From a virus: DNA of 47,179 nucleotides. The notes below the pieces were generated by a model that saw nothing but the letters and a program-made list of their open reading frames with translations, searched no databases and had not been told where the DNA came from. Location: IMG/VR virus record IMGVR_UViG_3300028794_000002, positions 1 through 47,179 of that record; one strand, 5' to 3'. Positions 21,983 to 30,651 of the stretch are shown piece by piece. The position numbers were made by a program, and so were the translations under genes. Every line of letters begins with the position of its first letter. Position 1 is the first letter of the stretch.

Positions 21983-22010
21983 TTGAACAATTTGCAACCC
22001 GGTGTAGAAT
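21983..22010 (+). promoter_or_regulatory. Candidate sigma70 promoter before the 22038 gene
   Basis: TTGAAC (21983-21988), 16-base spacer, TAGAAT (22005-22010), with the first ATG at 22038. It lies at the end of a 212-base gene-free gap (21826-22037) between NinG cluster and the pre-late genes, where a new transcription unit may begin. Nothing else is seen in the gap. Confidence 0.5.
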
Positions 22011-22037
22011 CCGCCGAACTCACCCGGCGGTGGCGAA

Positions 22038-22358
22038 ATGCGCTTAGTTGCGATCAGTGAGGCAGGCAAGCGAATGGGCGAGGACCACGGCCGGGCCAAG
22101 CTGTCGAATCACGACATCGATCTGATTCAAAGCCTGCTCGAATGCCGTGACGCCCTCATCGCCGAATACAGCAAGGTCGGCCTGCCACTCACCCAAATCC
22201 ATGTTGTTCTGCGAAAGGCCCAGCTTGGATACGGTGGCATCGCGTGGAAATTCGAGTGCTCAAAGCGCCTCGTGCGCGACATTCACAGTGGTAAGGTTCG
22301 TAGCTGCCACCCAGCCCGCTTCAAGCGGGTCCCAGACAAACAGGAGTGCATCGCGTGA
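22038..22358 (+). CDS. Helix-turn-helix protein, possible late regulator
   Basis: The 106-residue protein has a first part (ISEAGKRMGEDHGRAKLSNHDIDLIQSLLE) and a HTH-like second part (GLPLTQIHVVLRKAQLGYGGIAWKFECSKRLVRDIHSGKVRS). It resembles small phage and Mu-like HTH proteins with the start R.VAISEAGKR.GE.H..AKL. It is the first gene after a candidate promoter and lies just before the packaging genes, a usual place for a late-gene activator. The role is inferred from place. Confidence 0.6.
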   Translation: MRLVAISEAGKRMGEDHGRAKLSNHDIDLIQSLLECRDALIAEYSKVGLPLTQIHVVLRKAQLGYGGIAWKFECSKRLVRDIHSGKVRSCHPARFKRVPDKQECIA

Positions 22359-22591
22359 ACCTCGAATACACCAAGGAAAACAATTTTGGGTATGCGCATC
22401 TGCCTGGGCAGCCAATGCTGTTTGAGGGCACAAAACGCGAGGGTGCGAAATTTGTTGGCACCATCCCGGAGTGGGCCGGCAAGGTCGTGCAGATGACGAT
22501 CTTCAGCGAGCGCCTGCTCATCGCCTGTGAGCGCTGCGTCTTCGAGGTGGTCGGCGATCAGATCAAACCCCTGAGCTTTGCCCATGAATGA
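22355..22591 (+). CDS. Small protein, 78 residues, unknown
   Basis: GTG at 22355 overlaps the previous stop (GTGA). The product has a beta-rich pattern (EYTKENNFGYAHLPGQPMLFEGTKREGAKFVGTIPEWAGKVVQ...). No family recognised. Confidence 0.52.
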   Translation: MNLEYTKENNFGYAHLPGQPMLFEGTKREGAKFVGTIPEWAGKVVQMTIFSERLLIACERCVFEVVGDQIKPLSFAHE

Positions 22592-22868
22592 CGCCATCAC
22601 CTACGCCCGCTGGCGAGTCACCGCAGCAGGCTTCCAAGCCATCACCGACGTGATCCGCGAGGCAGCCGAGAGCAAGGCCCCGCCTGAGATCATGGAAGGC
22701 CTGCTCGCCATGCACCAGGGCCTGCAGATGAAGCTTGAGCTGATCCGCGCCGAGTTGGAAGAGGAAATGCCGGTTGTGGAAATCGACGCCCGCAACCTCA
22801 AAGGCAAGACCGAGGAGCAGATCCGGTCGGCCATTCTCAATGCCATGCCAAAGGGGATGACGCAGTGA
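22584..22868 (+). CDS. Helical protein, 94 residues, unknown
   Basis: ATG at 22584 lies in the end of the previous gene. The product has a long helix with coiled-coil character (LAMHQGLQMKLELIRAELEEEM) and a short C-terminal segment. Its position a few genes before terminase is usual for small packaging-associated genes. No family recognised. Confidence 0.52.
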   Translation: MNDAITYARWRVTAAGFQAITDVIREAAESKAPPEIMEGLLAMHQGLQMKLELIRAELEEEMPVVEIDARNLKGKTEEQIRSAILNAMPKGMTQ

Positions 22869-23077
22869 AGGTTCGCCGCATCCACGCCAGGCGACCACTG
22901 CCTAGCGTAGCCAAGCGCAAGCGGTTCACACTGCACTCAGCCAAGATGCTTCGCATGGCTAACGAAATCCTCTCCAGCATCACATGGAAGGAAAGCCGGA
23001 TCGAACTCGCGTGCTTCGGGCAAACGACAGTGCGCATCGGTCTGCCGCGCCCATACATCCACCGGGTCGCGCAGTGA
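22865..23077 (+). CDS. Small basic protein, 70 residues, unknown
   Basis: The start overlaps the previous stop (ATGA). The product is rich in Arg and Lys (MKVRRIHARRPLPSVAKRKRF) with a helix and a beta-like end. DNA binding is possible. No family recognised. Confidence 0.5.
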   Translation: MKVRRIHARRPLPSVAKRKRFTLHSAKMLRMANEILSSITWKESRIELACFGQTTVRIGLPRPYIHRVAQ

Positions 23078-23160
23078 GCAAGAGAATGGAACGCTGGTGC
23101 GTAGGCTTCTGCGTGGTTGTCTCGATCATCTGCGCCGTCATCGAAATCGTACGCTGGTGA
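23074..23160 (+). CDS. Tiny membrane protein, 28 residues
   Basis: GTG at 23074 overlaps the previous stop (GTGA). The protein is a basic, Trp-containing front (SKRMERWC) and one transmembrane segment (VGFCVVVSIICAVIEIV) ending RW. Coupled overlap supports it. Function unknown. Confidence 0.5.
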   Translation: MSKRMERWCVGFCVVVSIICAVIEIVRW

Positions 23161-23171
23161 CCGTGCGCATA

Positions 23172-23188
23172 GAGGCGCCTCACGCCTC
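23172..23188. other. Short perfect hairpin before terminase
   Basis: GAGGCG-CCTCA-CGCCTC in the gap between the tiny membrane gene and the small terminase gene. No T-tract follows, so it is not a terminator. It could be a packaging or translation-control site; this is only a place-based guess. Confidence 0.35.
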
Positions 23189-23201
23189 CAAACTCCCATG
23201 A

Positions 23202-23606
23202 ATGGGACGACCCACCACCTTCACGCCTGAAGTCGCGGCTCTGATCTGCGAGCGGCTGGAAGGGGGGAATAGTCTCAGGAAAATATGCAATAGCGAAGAC
23301 ATGCCCGACCGGACAACGGTCAATAGGTGGCTGTCCGTCTATGACGATTTCGCATCCAAGTACGCGCGCGCCCGCGTAATTCAGGCCGACCACCTCCAAG
23401 AGGACATGGCTGACATCGAGGACCGGACACTCTCCGGTGAGATCGATCCGGCCGCAGCTCGTGTGGTTCTTGGATCAAAGCAATGGCGTGCCTCAAAGCT
23501 AGCTCCCAAGATCTATGGCGACAAGCAGCAGGTAGAGCACTCCGTCTCAGACACCCTGGCCCAGACCATCCTGGCTGCCCGCAAGCGCAGTGGCAAAGAG
23601 TCCTGA
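23202..23606 (+). CDS. terS: Terminase small subunit
   Basis: The 134-residue protein starts GRPTTFTPEVAALICERLEGGNSLRKICNSEDMPDRTTVNRWLS, a helix-turn-helix that recognises the packaging site, followed by a helical oligomerisation part (QADHLQEDMADIEDRT...) and a basic tail. The end overlaps the large terminase gene. It forms a ring that presents the phage DNA to the motor. Confidence 0.88.
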   Translation: MGRPTTFTPEVAALICERLEGGNSLRKICNSEDMPDRTTVNRWLSVYDDFASKYARARVIQADHLQEDMADIEDRTLSGEIDPAAARVVLGSKQWRASKLAPKIYGDKQQVEHSVSDTLAQTILAARKRSGKES

Positions 23607-25149
23607 GGTTCAGCTCGCCGAGGACATCGCGGGCTTCTATGCGGACCCGCTCGGGTTCGTCATGTACACCTTCAACTGGGATGCAGACCCCAGCCTGCAG
23701 ATCGTCCCATTGGTTGAACCGTGGGCCAGTCGCTACGGGTGCAAGTTCGGGCCCGACCAGTGGGCCTGCGAGTTCCTCGAGTCAATCGGCCAAGAGGTAA
23801 GCGACCGCGGCTTCGATGGCGTGACGCCTGTTGAGCCCATCCAGTACGCAGTGAGTTCCGGCCACGGCATCGGTAAGTCCGCCATGGCTGCATGGCTCAC
23901 CCTGTGGATCATGAGCACGAGGCCTTACAGCAAGGGCGTGGTCACGGCCAACACCGGCGAACAGCTGGCCTCCAAGACATGGGCGGGTGTCAGTGCATGG
24001 CTGAACAAGGCCATCAACAAGCATTGGTTCACCATCACCACCGGCCGCGGGGCCATGCGCTTGGTACACAACGAGGCCCCTGACTCCTGGCGCGTCGATG
24101 CCCAGACAAGCCGGGAAGAGAACAGCGAGTCATTCGCTGGCCTGCACGCTGCGAGTTCAACTCCTTGGTATCTGTTCGACGAAGCATCAGCCATCCCGGC
24201 CAAGATCTGGGAGGTGGCAGAGGGCGGGAAGACCGACGGCGAGCCCATGCACTTCGTCTTCGGCAACCCGACTCGCAACACAGGCGCCTTCGCCGAGTGC
24301 TTCGGCGCTCAGCGCCACAGGTGGAAGACGCGGCAGATCGACAGCCGCAACGTCGCCATCACCAACAAGACGCTGATTGCCAAGTGGGTCAGCGACTACG
24401 GCGAGGACTCCGACTTCGTGCGCGTGCGCGTTCGTGGCGTGTTCCCGCGCGCCAGCTCGATGCAGTTCATTCCACGCGACCTGGTGGACGACGCCATGCG
24501 CCGGGACATGGACGACTACAAGCCGTACAGCCGCACCGCTCTCGTGGGTGTGGACGTGGCGCGCTTCGGTGGTGACCAGTCGGTGATCAGAACACGCCTG
24601 CAGCGCGATGCCCGCACATGGCCGCCCAAGCGCTACCGCGAGCTTGACACCATGCAGCTGGCCGCCCGGGTGGGTGAGCACATCAATGAGCTCAAACAGC
24701 TTGGACTCAAGGTGATCGTCTTTGTGGACGGCGGCGGCGTGGGTGGCGGGGTGATCGATCGTCTGCGCCAACTCGGGCATGACGTGATCGAGGTGAACTT
24801 CGGTGGCAAGCCAGACAACCCCAAGAAGTACGTCAACAAGTCGGCCGAGATGTGGGATCGCGTCAAGGCATGGCTTCCCACCGGCCACCTCGATCAGGAC
24901 GAACTGCTCGCCATGGACCTGACCGGCCGCGAGTACGGCTTCAACGGCGCAGACCAGATTGTGATGGAGAAGAAGGAAGACATGAAGCGCCGTGGCCTGG
25001 CCAGCCCAGACGATGCCGATGCGCTGGCCTTGACCTTCGCCTACCCCAGCATGGAGGTAGATGACGCACCCAAGACAGCCGACGGCATGAGTGCGCATAG
25101 CAGCCAACGCCGAACCTACGATCCATTCGACCGTTCGAGGATCAGATAA
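23590..25149 (+). CDS. terL: Terminase large subunit
   Basis: The 519-residue packaging motor has an ATPase front with Walker A-like SSGHGIGKSA (89-98) and Walker B WYLFDEAS (Asp197, Glu198). The nuclease half has the acidic cluster GVDVARFGGDQ, VFVDGGGVGGGVID and DDADALALT. It translocates DNA into the portal using ATP and cuts at the end. The start is a GTG inside the small-subunit gene. Similar to BPP-1-like large terminases. Confidence 0.92.
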   Translation: MAKSPEVQLAEDIAGFYADPLGFVMYTFNWDADPSLQIVPLVEPWASRYGCKFGPDQWACEFLESIGQEVSDRGFDGVTPVEPIQYAVSSGHGIGKSAMAAWLTLWIMSTRPYSKGVVTANTGEQLASKTWAGVSAWLNKAINKHWFTITTGRGAMRLVHNEAPDSWRVDAQTSREENSESFAGLHAASSTPWYLFDEASAIPAKIWEVAEGGKTDGEPMHFVFGNPTRNTGAFAECFGAQRHRWKTRQIDSRNVAITNKTLIAKWVSDYGEDSDFVRVRVRGVFPRASSMQFIPRDLVDDAMRRDMDDYKPYSRTALVGVDVARFGGDQSVIRTRLQRDARTWPPKRYRELDTMQLAARVGEHINELKQLGLKVIVFVDGGGVGGGVIDRLRQLGHDVIEVNFGGKPDNPKKYVNKSAEMWDRVKAWLPTGHLDQDELLAMDLTGREYGFNGADQIVMEKKEDMKRRGLASPDDADALALTFAYPSMEVDDAPKTADGMSAHSSQRRTYDPFDRSRIR

Positions 25150-25158
25150 GGGAAACGC

Positions 25159-25527
25159 ATGTGCCTGGGTAAGACCGTCGACAAAGCCTTTGGCGGCCTT
25201 GCCCAGCCTTACGCGCCAGGCAAGCTGAAGAACTACGTTCCTTCGCTTGGTGAGTCCATTGATCCTCACTACGCCCGCACCAGTGGGTATGAAGGCAAGG
25301 CCGAAGATCGCCACACGGAGCTTGGCGTTCACAAGCCTGAGATCCCTGATCCTCCGCCACCCATCGCTCCGCCCCAGCTCGCCAAGGAAGCTGACACCAG
25401 CCCGCTCAAGCGCCGCAACAACTCAGGCGGCTTCGCTACACCCGGCGGTTCCACGCTGCTCACCGGCCCATCGGGCATCACGCGCGCTCAACTGAACCTC
25501 GGCGGCGCTTCACTTTTGGGCTCGTAG
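25159..25527 (+). CDS. Pro/Gly-rich virion-region protein, unknown
   Basis: The 122-residue product begins MCLGKTVDKAFGGLAQPYAPGK and has a Pro-rich linker (EIPDPPPPIAPPQLAK) and a C-terminal Gly/Ser/Leu tail. AGGGA precedes the start. Short proteins of this type lie between terminase and portal in related podoviruses. Role unknown; perhaps a minor head component. Confidence 0.6.
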   Translation: MCLGKTVDKAFGGLAQPYAPGKLKNYVPSLGESIDPHYARTSGYEGKAEDRHTELGVHKPEIPDPPPPIAPPQLAKEADTSPLKRRNNSGGFATPGGSTLLTGPSGITRAQLNLGGASLLGS

Positions 25528-26073
25528 ATGCGAATCGTTGCTGTTATGCGGTCGGACGCTGTGGACCTCACAGGACAACGCTTCGGGAGACTTGTTGCCG
25601 AGAGCAGCATTCGCACCACGCGCGGACTCCACTGGATTTGCCGCTGCGACTGCGGCTCAGTGAAAAGAGTTCGCGGCGACGCCATCCGCAAAGAGAATGG
25701 CACGCGCTCATGCGGCTGTTTGCGCGCAAAGGCGGCGGCCGAGTTGGTCGGCGAAAGCTCGGCGTCATTCAAGCACGGCGGCAAGAAGAAGGCGGCGGCG
25801 GAGTACAGGTCTTGGATGCATCTGCGCCAGCGGTGCCTAAATCCACATGACAAGAAGTACAAAGACTACGGGGCTCGCGGCATCACAGTCTGCTTCGAGT
25901 GGCTGGCAAGCTTTGAGGCGTTCCTGGCCGACATGGGCCCCAAGCCGCCCGGCAATTACTCAATCGACCGGATCGACAACAACGGCCCATACGCGCCTTG
26001 GAATTGCCGATGGGCTGACCCTGTGACTCAGCGCCACAACCAGCGCCGCTGTCAACCTCAAGCGGCAGCGTGA
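25528..26073 (+). CDS. HNH endonuclease between terminase and portal
   Basis: Of 181 residues, the N-terminus has LTGQRFGRLVAESS and zinc-type CRCDCGS...SCGC, then a middle WMHLRQRCLNPHDKKYKDYG, and the HNH core SIDRIDNNGPYAPWNCRW near the C-terminus. The pattern is the free-standing HNH homing type, as in the antisense gene at 2997. It is in the same direction as the head genes and its stop overlaps the portal start. It probably spreads by cutting genomes lacking it. Confidence 0.85.
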   Translation: MRIVAVMRSDAVDLTGQRFGRLVAESSIRTTRGLHWICRCDCGSVKRVRGDAIRKENGTRSCGCLRAKAAAELVGESSASFKHGGKKKAAAEYRSWMHLRQRCLNPHDKKYKDYGARGITVCFEWLASFEAFLADMGPKPPGNYSIDRIDNNGPYAPWNCRWADPVTQRHNQRRCQPQAAA

Positions 26074-27815
26074 TGGAAGACACACGCACCCCACAGCAGC
26101 GCATCCTGCAGCGCAAGTCCGACCTCTGGAATGAGCGCTCCGACCTCGACCAGCACGCGCAGGAGATCAGCGACTTCCTGCTTCCACGTTCGGCACGCAT
26201 CTATTCGGATGACGGCAATGGTGGATCGAGTGGCGCCACCACCGACTCAGGCCGGCCAAGTGTTCGCCGCAGCTACAGCAAGATCATCGACGAGACTGGC
26301 ACCCAGGCCCACGGGGTTCTTGAGGCTGGCCTGATGGCCGGCATGACCAGCCCGGCGCGCCCATGGGTCAAGCTGGCAACCCCTGACCGCGACCTGATGG
26401 AGTTCGGCCCGGTGAAGATTTGGCTGTCCAAGGTGACGACCAAGATGCTCACCATCTTCGGCAAGTCCAACACCTACCGGGCATTCCGCACCACCTACGG
26501 TCAGCTGGGGGCCTACGGCACGGCGGCCAACATCGTGGTCGACAACTACGAGAACGTGCTGCACAACTACCCGGTGAGCTTCGGGCAGTACGGTATCGGA
26601 CTGGATCACCTGGGGGCGGCCGACACGCTGTATCGCACCATGAGCCAGCCCATCGGCGCACTGGTCGGCGAGTTCGGCATCGACAACTGCTCGACCACCG
26701 TCAAGAGCCTGTGGAGCAAGGGCCAGTACGACACGCATGTCCCTGTGCTGCATGCCATCGAGCCCCGCCGCAATCGAGACTACGGCAAGCGCGATGCGAA
26801 GAACATGCCGTTTCGCTCCTGCTACCTCGAACTCGGCCGCGAGAACGACAAGTTCTTGCGCGAGTCGGGCTATCACGAGTTCCCCGCTATCTGCCCGCGC
26901 TGGCTGGTGGATGGTGACGACACCTATGCCACCCGCTGGCCGGGCGCCATGGCCTTGGGCTCGATCAAGCAGTTGCAGCAGGAGCAGCTGCGCAAGTCAA
27001 CCGCCATCGATTACATGGTGGATCCGCCACTTCAGGTGCCCATCGCCTACAAGAACAGCGACATCGACCGCTTGCCAGGCGGTGTGATGTACGTCGACCA
27101 GGCCCAGCCAACAGGGGGCATTCGTGCGGCCTATGAGGTGAACCTCAACCTGCAGCACCTCTCCATGGACATCATGGACGTGCGGGAGCGCATCAACAAG
27201 AGCTTCTTCGTCGACCTCTTCAAGATGCTGGTGAACGACACCCGCAGCGGCACGACGGCCACCGAGATCGCCGAGCGGCACGAAGAGAAGCTGCTCATGC
27301 TCGGCCCGGTGCTGGAGAGTCTCTTCACCGAGATGTTGCAGCCCTACGTCGAGATCACCTTCGCCAAGATGGTCCGCGCCGGCTTGTTCGCGCAAGGCCA
27401 AGAGCTTGCGCCGCCTCCCGAGCTGAACGGCCAGGAGCTGGACATCGAGTTCATCAGCACGCTGGCCCAGGCCCAGCGCGCCGTCGGCGTGACATCCATC
27501 GACCGCATGATCGGCACGATCGCCAGCATGAGCCAGATCAAGCCCGAGGTGCTGGACAAGCTGGATGCGGACCAGACCATCGACCTCTATGCAGAGGCCT
27601 TGGGAGTTGATCCTTCGATGATCGTGGCTGACAAGGACGTGGCCATCATCCGCCAGGGCAGGGCGCAACAGCAGCAGGCAGCACAGATGGCCGCTGCAGC
27701 CCCCGCGGTCAAGGACTATGCAACCGCCATGCAGACGGCAGCGAACACCGATGTGGAGGGTCTGCAATCGGCCGCCTCTGCTTTCAGTGGCTACACGATC
27801 CCCGGCGCGCAATGA
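26073..27815 (+). CDS. Portal protein (head-tail connector)
   Basis: The 580-residue protein forms the dodecameric vertex ring through which DNA is packaged. It follows the podovirus-type portal pattern (front helical region with RILQRKSDLWNERSDLDQHAQEISDFLLP, later NTYRAFRTTYGQLGAYGTAA, INKSFFVDLFKMLVNDTRSGTTATEIAER) and length. ATG at 26073 overlaps the HNH stop. The C-terminal tail is Gln/Ala-rich. Placement directly after terminase supports the call. Confidence 0.9.
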   Translation: MEDTRTPQQRILQRKSDLWNERSDLDQHAQEISDFLLPRSARIYSDDGNGGSSGATTDSGRPSVRRSYSKIIDETGTQAHGVLEAGLMAGMTSPARPWVKLATPDRDLMEFGPVKIWLSKVTTKMLTIFGKSNTYRAFRTTYGQLGAYGTAANIVVDNYENVLHNYPVSFGQYGIGLDHLGAADTLYRTMSQPIGALVGEFGIDNCSTTVKSLWSKGQYDTHVPVLHAIEPRRNRDYGKRDAKNMPFRSCYLELGRENDKFLRESGYHEFPAICPRWLVDGDDTYATRWPGAMALGSIKQLQQEQLRKSTAIDYMVDPPLQVPIAYKNSDIDRLPGGVMYVDQAQPTGGIRAAYEVNLNLQHLSMDIMDVRERINKSFFVDLFKMLVNDTRSGTTATEIAERHEEKLLMLGPVLESLFTEMLQPYVEITFAKMVRAGLFAQGQELAPPPELNGQELDIEFISTLAQAQRAVGVTSIDRMIGTIASMSQIKPEVLDKLDADQTIDLYAEALGVDPSMIVADKDVAIIRQGRAQQQQAAQMAAAAPAVKDYATAMQTAANTDVEGLQSAASAFSGYTIPGAQ

Positions 27816-28150
27816 ACGACGACTACGACCCGTTCGAACCGTCCTCCGGCCGCGAGGACATCGCACGCGACAAGTTCATCGCACGAGTCCAGCAGAAGGA
27901 AGACATCAAGCGCCTGATGAGTCAGAAGTGGGGCCGTCGGCTGATGTGGTCCTGGCTGGAGTTCTGCGGTGTGCGACGCACTGCAATGACAGGCAACTCG
28001 CAGACCTTCTTCAACCTCGGCGTGCAGAACGTCGGGCTGATGCTCGAGGCCGGGATCATGGAGCACGCACCCGAGTCGTGGGTGAAGATGGTCAACGAAG
28101 CGCGTGAGGCGCGACTCACCAAGGACAGTGCGCATAGCGGGAGTGAATAG
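27812..28150 (+). CDS. Bbp19-like protein
   Basis: The 112-residue protein matches the Bbp19-type pattern of BPP-1 relatives: a helical front with ARVQQKEDIKRLMSQKWGRRLMWSWLEFCGVRRTAMTGNSQTFFNLGVQNVGLML. Genes of this family sit between portal and scaffold. The exact role is unknown; a small head-associated protein is likely. Confidence 0.8.
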   Translation: MNDDYDPFEPSSGREDIARDKFIARVQQKEDIKRLMSQKWGRRLMWSWLEFCGVRRTAMTGNSQTFFNLGVQNVGLMLEAGIMEHAPESWVKMVNEAREARLTKDSAHSGSE

Positions 28151-28167
28151 CCGAAAACTCCCGGCTC

Positions 28168-28857
28168 ATGAACGAAGAAACCCTGCTCACTGGCGACGCA
28201 CAACCTGACACTGCTGCCGCTGCGGGTGAGAAGACAGTCGACTCGACGAAAGTTGAGGGCGACGCGAAGACGACCACGGAAGTAGCCAAATCGGATGCAA
28301 CCACCGAAGGCGCTGCCAAGGTCGAAGAAGGCACGAAGACCCCCGACAAGACGGAAGCAAAGACCGAACAACCGGCCGGCGCTCCTGAAAAGTACGAGGC
28401 CTTCACGATGCCCGAGGGCTTTGCGCTCGACGAACAGCTGTTCAACGAGTTTGCCCCGGTACTCAAGGAACTGAACCTCCCTCAAGCGGCAGCGCAGAAG
28501 GTGATGGACTTCGCCCCGAAGTTGATCGAGCACACCCAGCAGGCAACTGTTGCGCAAGTGCTGGAGCAGACGGGCTTGAAGGACTTCCCGAGCTGGGCCA
28601 ACGCGGTCAAGACAGACAAGGAACTCGGCGGCGACAAGTACGCAGAGAACCTGGCTGTTGCGAAGAAGGCGATCGACACCTTTGGTACTCCTGAACTTCG
28701 CGCTGTCCTCAAGCAAACAGGCCTGGGGAACCACCCCGAGCTGGTGCGCGCTTTCTACCGGGCCGGCAAGCAGATCAGCGAAGACACCTTCGTCACCGGC
28801 TCCAAGGTCGCGCCGAAGAAGTCTGCCGCTCAAGTCCTCTACCCCAACTCCAAGTAA
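28168..28857 (+). CDS. Head scaffolding protein
   Basis: A 229-residue acidic, Lys/Glu/Thr/Ala-rich protein with a disordered front (about 1-80), a helical middle (LPQAAAQKVMDFAPKLIEHTQQATVAQVLEQ) and a basic tail (APKKSAAQVLYPNSK). Its position before the capsid gene and its composition are typical for scaffolding proteins of this phage group, which guide capsid assembly and leave before DNA fills it. Confidence 0.78.
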   Translation: MNEETLLTGDAQPDTAAAAGEKTVDSTKVEGDAKTTTEVAKSDATTEGAAKVEEGTKTPDKTEAKTEQPAGAPEKYEAFTMPEGFALDEQLFNEFAPVLKELNLPQAAAQKVMDFAPKLIEHTQQATVAQVLEQTGLKDFPSWANAVKTDKELGGDKYAENLAVAKKAIDTFGTPELRAVLKQTGLGNHPELVRAFYRAGKQISEDTFVTGSKVAPKKSAAQVLYPNSK

Positions 28858-28869
28858 AGGAAGCCCACC

Positions 28870-29886
28870 ATGGCAACCCTCGGCACCAACGGCAAAGTCA
28901 CCCTTCTCGACATTGCCAAGTCTCAAGACCCAGACGGCAGCGTCGCGAAAGTCGCGGAACTGCTCACCCAATCCAACGAGATCCTGCTCGACATGCCCTT
29001 CATGGAGGGCAACTTGCCGACAGGTCACAAGGGCACGGTTCGCACCGGCCTGCCGACCGCCATCTGGCGCTCGATGTACCAAGGCGTTCCACCTTCCAAG
29101 AGCGTGCGCGCTCAAGTGGAAGACGCGTGCGGCATGCTGGAGACGCGCAACGAAGTCGACATCGCTACCGCGGCGCTCAACGGCAACACTGCCGAGTTCC
29201 GTCTGAGTGAGGCCGTTTCGTTCGTCGAGACCATGAACCAGAACATGGCCCAGACGCTGATCTACGGCAACCAGGGCGTGACGCCCGAGCAGTTCAACGG
29301 CTTCGCCATCCGCTTCTCGGCCATCTCGGGAGCGGCCAACGCCGTGAACGTGATCGATGCTGGCGGCACCGGCTCAGACAACGCATCGATGTTCCTGGTT
29401 GTGTGGGGTCCAAACACCGTGACCGGCATCTACCCCAAGGGTTCAGTGGCTGGTCTGCAGCACAAAGACCTGGGCGAGATTGACGCGTTCGATTCCAACC
29501 AGAACCGCTTCCGCGCCTATGCGGACTGGTGGCAGTGGCAGTGCGGCCTGCACGTCAAGGACTGGCGTTATGTGGTCCGCATCTGCAACATCGATGTGTC
29601 TAACCTGGTGACCGAAACCGGCGCCGCTGACCTGGTGAAGCTGATGATTCGCGCACAGGCCCGCATCCCCAACCAGTCGATGGGCAAGGCGGTGTTCTAT
29701 GCCAACCGCACCATCAAGGAGATGCTGAGCATTCAGGCCCTGAACAAGAGCCAGAACGCGCTGAGCATCAAGGACGCCGTGTACCAGTTCGGCGACCTCG
29801 GCATGTCGATTCAAGAGCTGAACTTCCTGGGCACGCCGGTCCGCACCGTGGACCGCATGCTCACGACCGAAGCTCGTGTGGTCTAA
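28870..29886 (+). CDS. Major capsid protein (BPP-1 type)
   Basis: The 338-residue protein starts behind AAGGA. Its sequence (TLLDIAKSQDPDGSVAKVAELLTQSNEILLDMPFMEGN, GLPTAIWRSMYQGVPPSKS, and DLVKLMIRAQARIPNQSMGKAVFYANRTIKEML) is typical of BPP-1-like major capsid proteins, which have a rearranged HK97 fold. It forms the icosahedral shell. It lies between scaffold and the Bbp16-like protein, the normal order. Confidence 0.9.
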   Translation: MATLGTNGKVTLLDIAKSQDPDGSVAKVAELLTQSNEILLDMPFMEGNLPTGHKGTVRTGLPTAIWRSMYQGVPPSKSVRAQVEDACGMLETRNEVDIATAALNGNTAEFRLSEAVSFVETMNQNMAQTLIYGNQGVTPEQFNGFAIRFSAISGAANAVNVIDAGGTGSDNASMFLVVWGPNTVTGIYPKGSVAGLQHKDLGEIDAFDSNQNRFRAYADWWQWQCGLHVKDWRYVVRICNIDVSNLVTETGAADLVKLMIRAQARIPNQSMGKAVFYANRTIKEMLSIQALNKSQNALSIKDAVYQFGDLGMSIQELNFLGTPVRTVDRMLTTEARVV

Positions 29887-29898
29887 GGAGAACCCACC

Positions 29899-30381
29899 AT
29901 GATCCAAGATACCCAAACCATCTTCTCTGGCACCATCGCGGCGGACGGCACTCGCACCGGTCAAGCCATCACGGCCACGGCCATCTCGGCCAATGTGGTC
30001 GACCTGCGCAACGCGTCGACGCCGGCTCTGGTCGATGAAGGCCTGAGCGGTCCCGAGGTGTGGCTGGTGGTCGTCGCCATCTCGGCTGCTGCCGGTGGTG
30101 ACGCAGCGAAGACGCTGACCATCACGCTGGAGTCCGACGTGCTCGCCACCATGGCTTCGGCCCCGGTGGTGCACTTCAGCACGCCAGCCATCCTCGGCTC
30201 GGCCATCACGGCCGGCGCCACTCTGGTTCGTGTGCAGCTGCCCTCGGCGGACTACAAGCGCTTCCTCGGCGTCCGCTACACCGTGTCGGCAGGTTTCACG
30301 TCGTTCCCCGTCATGGCCTTCCTGGTCAACGACGTGCAGCGCAACGTGATCTACCCGTCCGGCTTCACCATCGACGTTTAA
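29899..30381 (+). CDS. Bbp16-like capsid cement protein
   Basis: The 160-residue protein is beta-rich, with several short Val/Ala/Thr strands, and fits the Bbp16-type family by length, position (directly after the capsid gene) and the pattern WLVVVAISAAAGGDAAKTLTITLES...RYTVSAGFTSFPVMAFLV. In BPP-1 the protein of this kind coats the capsid and holds the shell together. A good AAGGAG precedes the start. Confidence 0.8.
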   Translation: MIQDTQTIFSGTIAADGTRTGQAITATAISANVVDLRNASTPALVDEGLSGPEVWLVVVAISAAAGGDAAKTLTITLESDVLATMASAPVVHFSTPAILGSAITAGATLVRVQLPSADYKRFLGVRYTVSAGFTSFPVMAFLVNDVQRNVIYPSGFTIDV

Positions 30382-30390
30382 GGACTGACC

Positions 30391-30651
30391 ATGAAAGTTT
30401 TGGCGATCAAGGCGGGTTACGACGGCTTGTGTGTCCGCGATCCGGAAACCATGCCGCACGACATGCTCGTCTTCGACGTTCCGGAGGGCTCCACAGGCTC
30501 TTGGTTCGTCGAGTGCGATGAGGATGGCCGTCCACTGGAGGCTCTGCCGAAAGTGAAGAAGGACAAGACCATCCCCGGTGCCGGCCCTGCAAAGGGCTCG
30601 CAGATGAAGGGGCCCGATCGCCAATTCCCGAACGGTCAGCCCCGCGACTGA
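30391..30651 (+). CDS. Small acidic head-region protein, unknown
   Basis: The 86 residues start MKVLAIKAGYDGLCVRDPETMPHDMLVFDVPEGSTGSWFVE and end in a disordered, Pro/Gly/Lys-rich tail. This is the last gene before a terminator, so it closes the capsid module. No named family. Confidence 0.6.
   Translation: MKVLAIKAGYDGLCVRDPETMPHDMLVFDVPEGSTGSWFVECDEDGRPLEALPKVKKDKTIPGAGPAKGSQMKGPDRQFPNGQPRD

Noticed and set aside
21609-21986. 125-codon frame overlapping the gene at 21580
   Set aside because: Arg/Ser/Pro-rich translation without pattern and no SD; the first half overlaps the coupled gene.
23163-28137. Ten-base word GTGCGCATAG at 23163, 25091 and 28128
   Set aside because: More copies than chance predicts, but two are in coding sequence with no shared context or symmetry, so I could not support a site.
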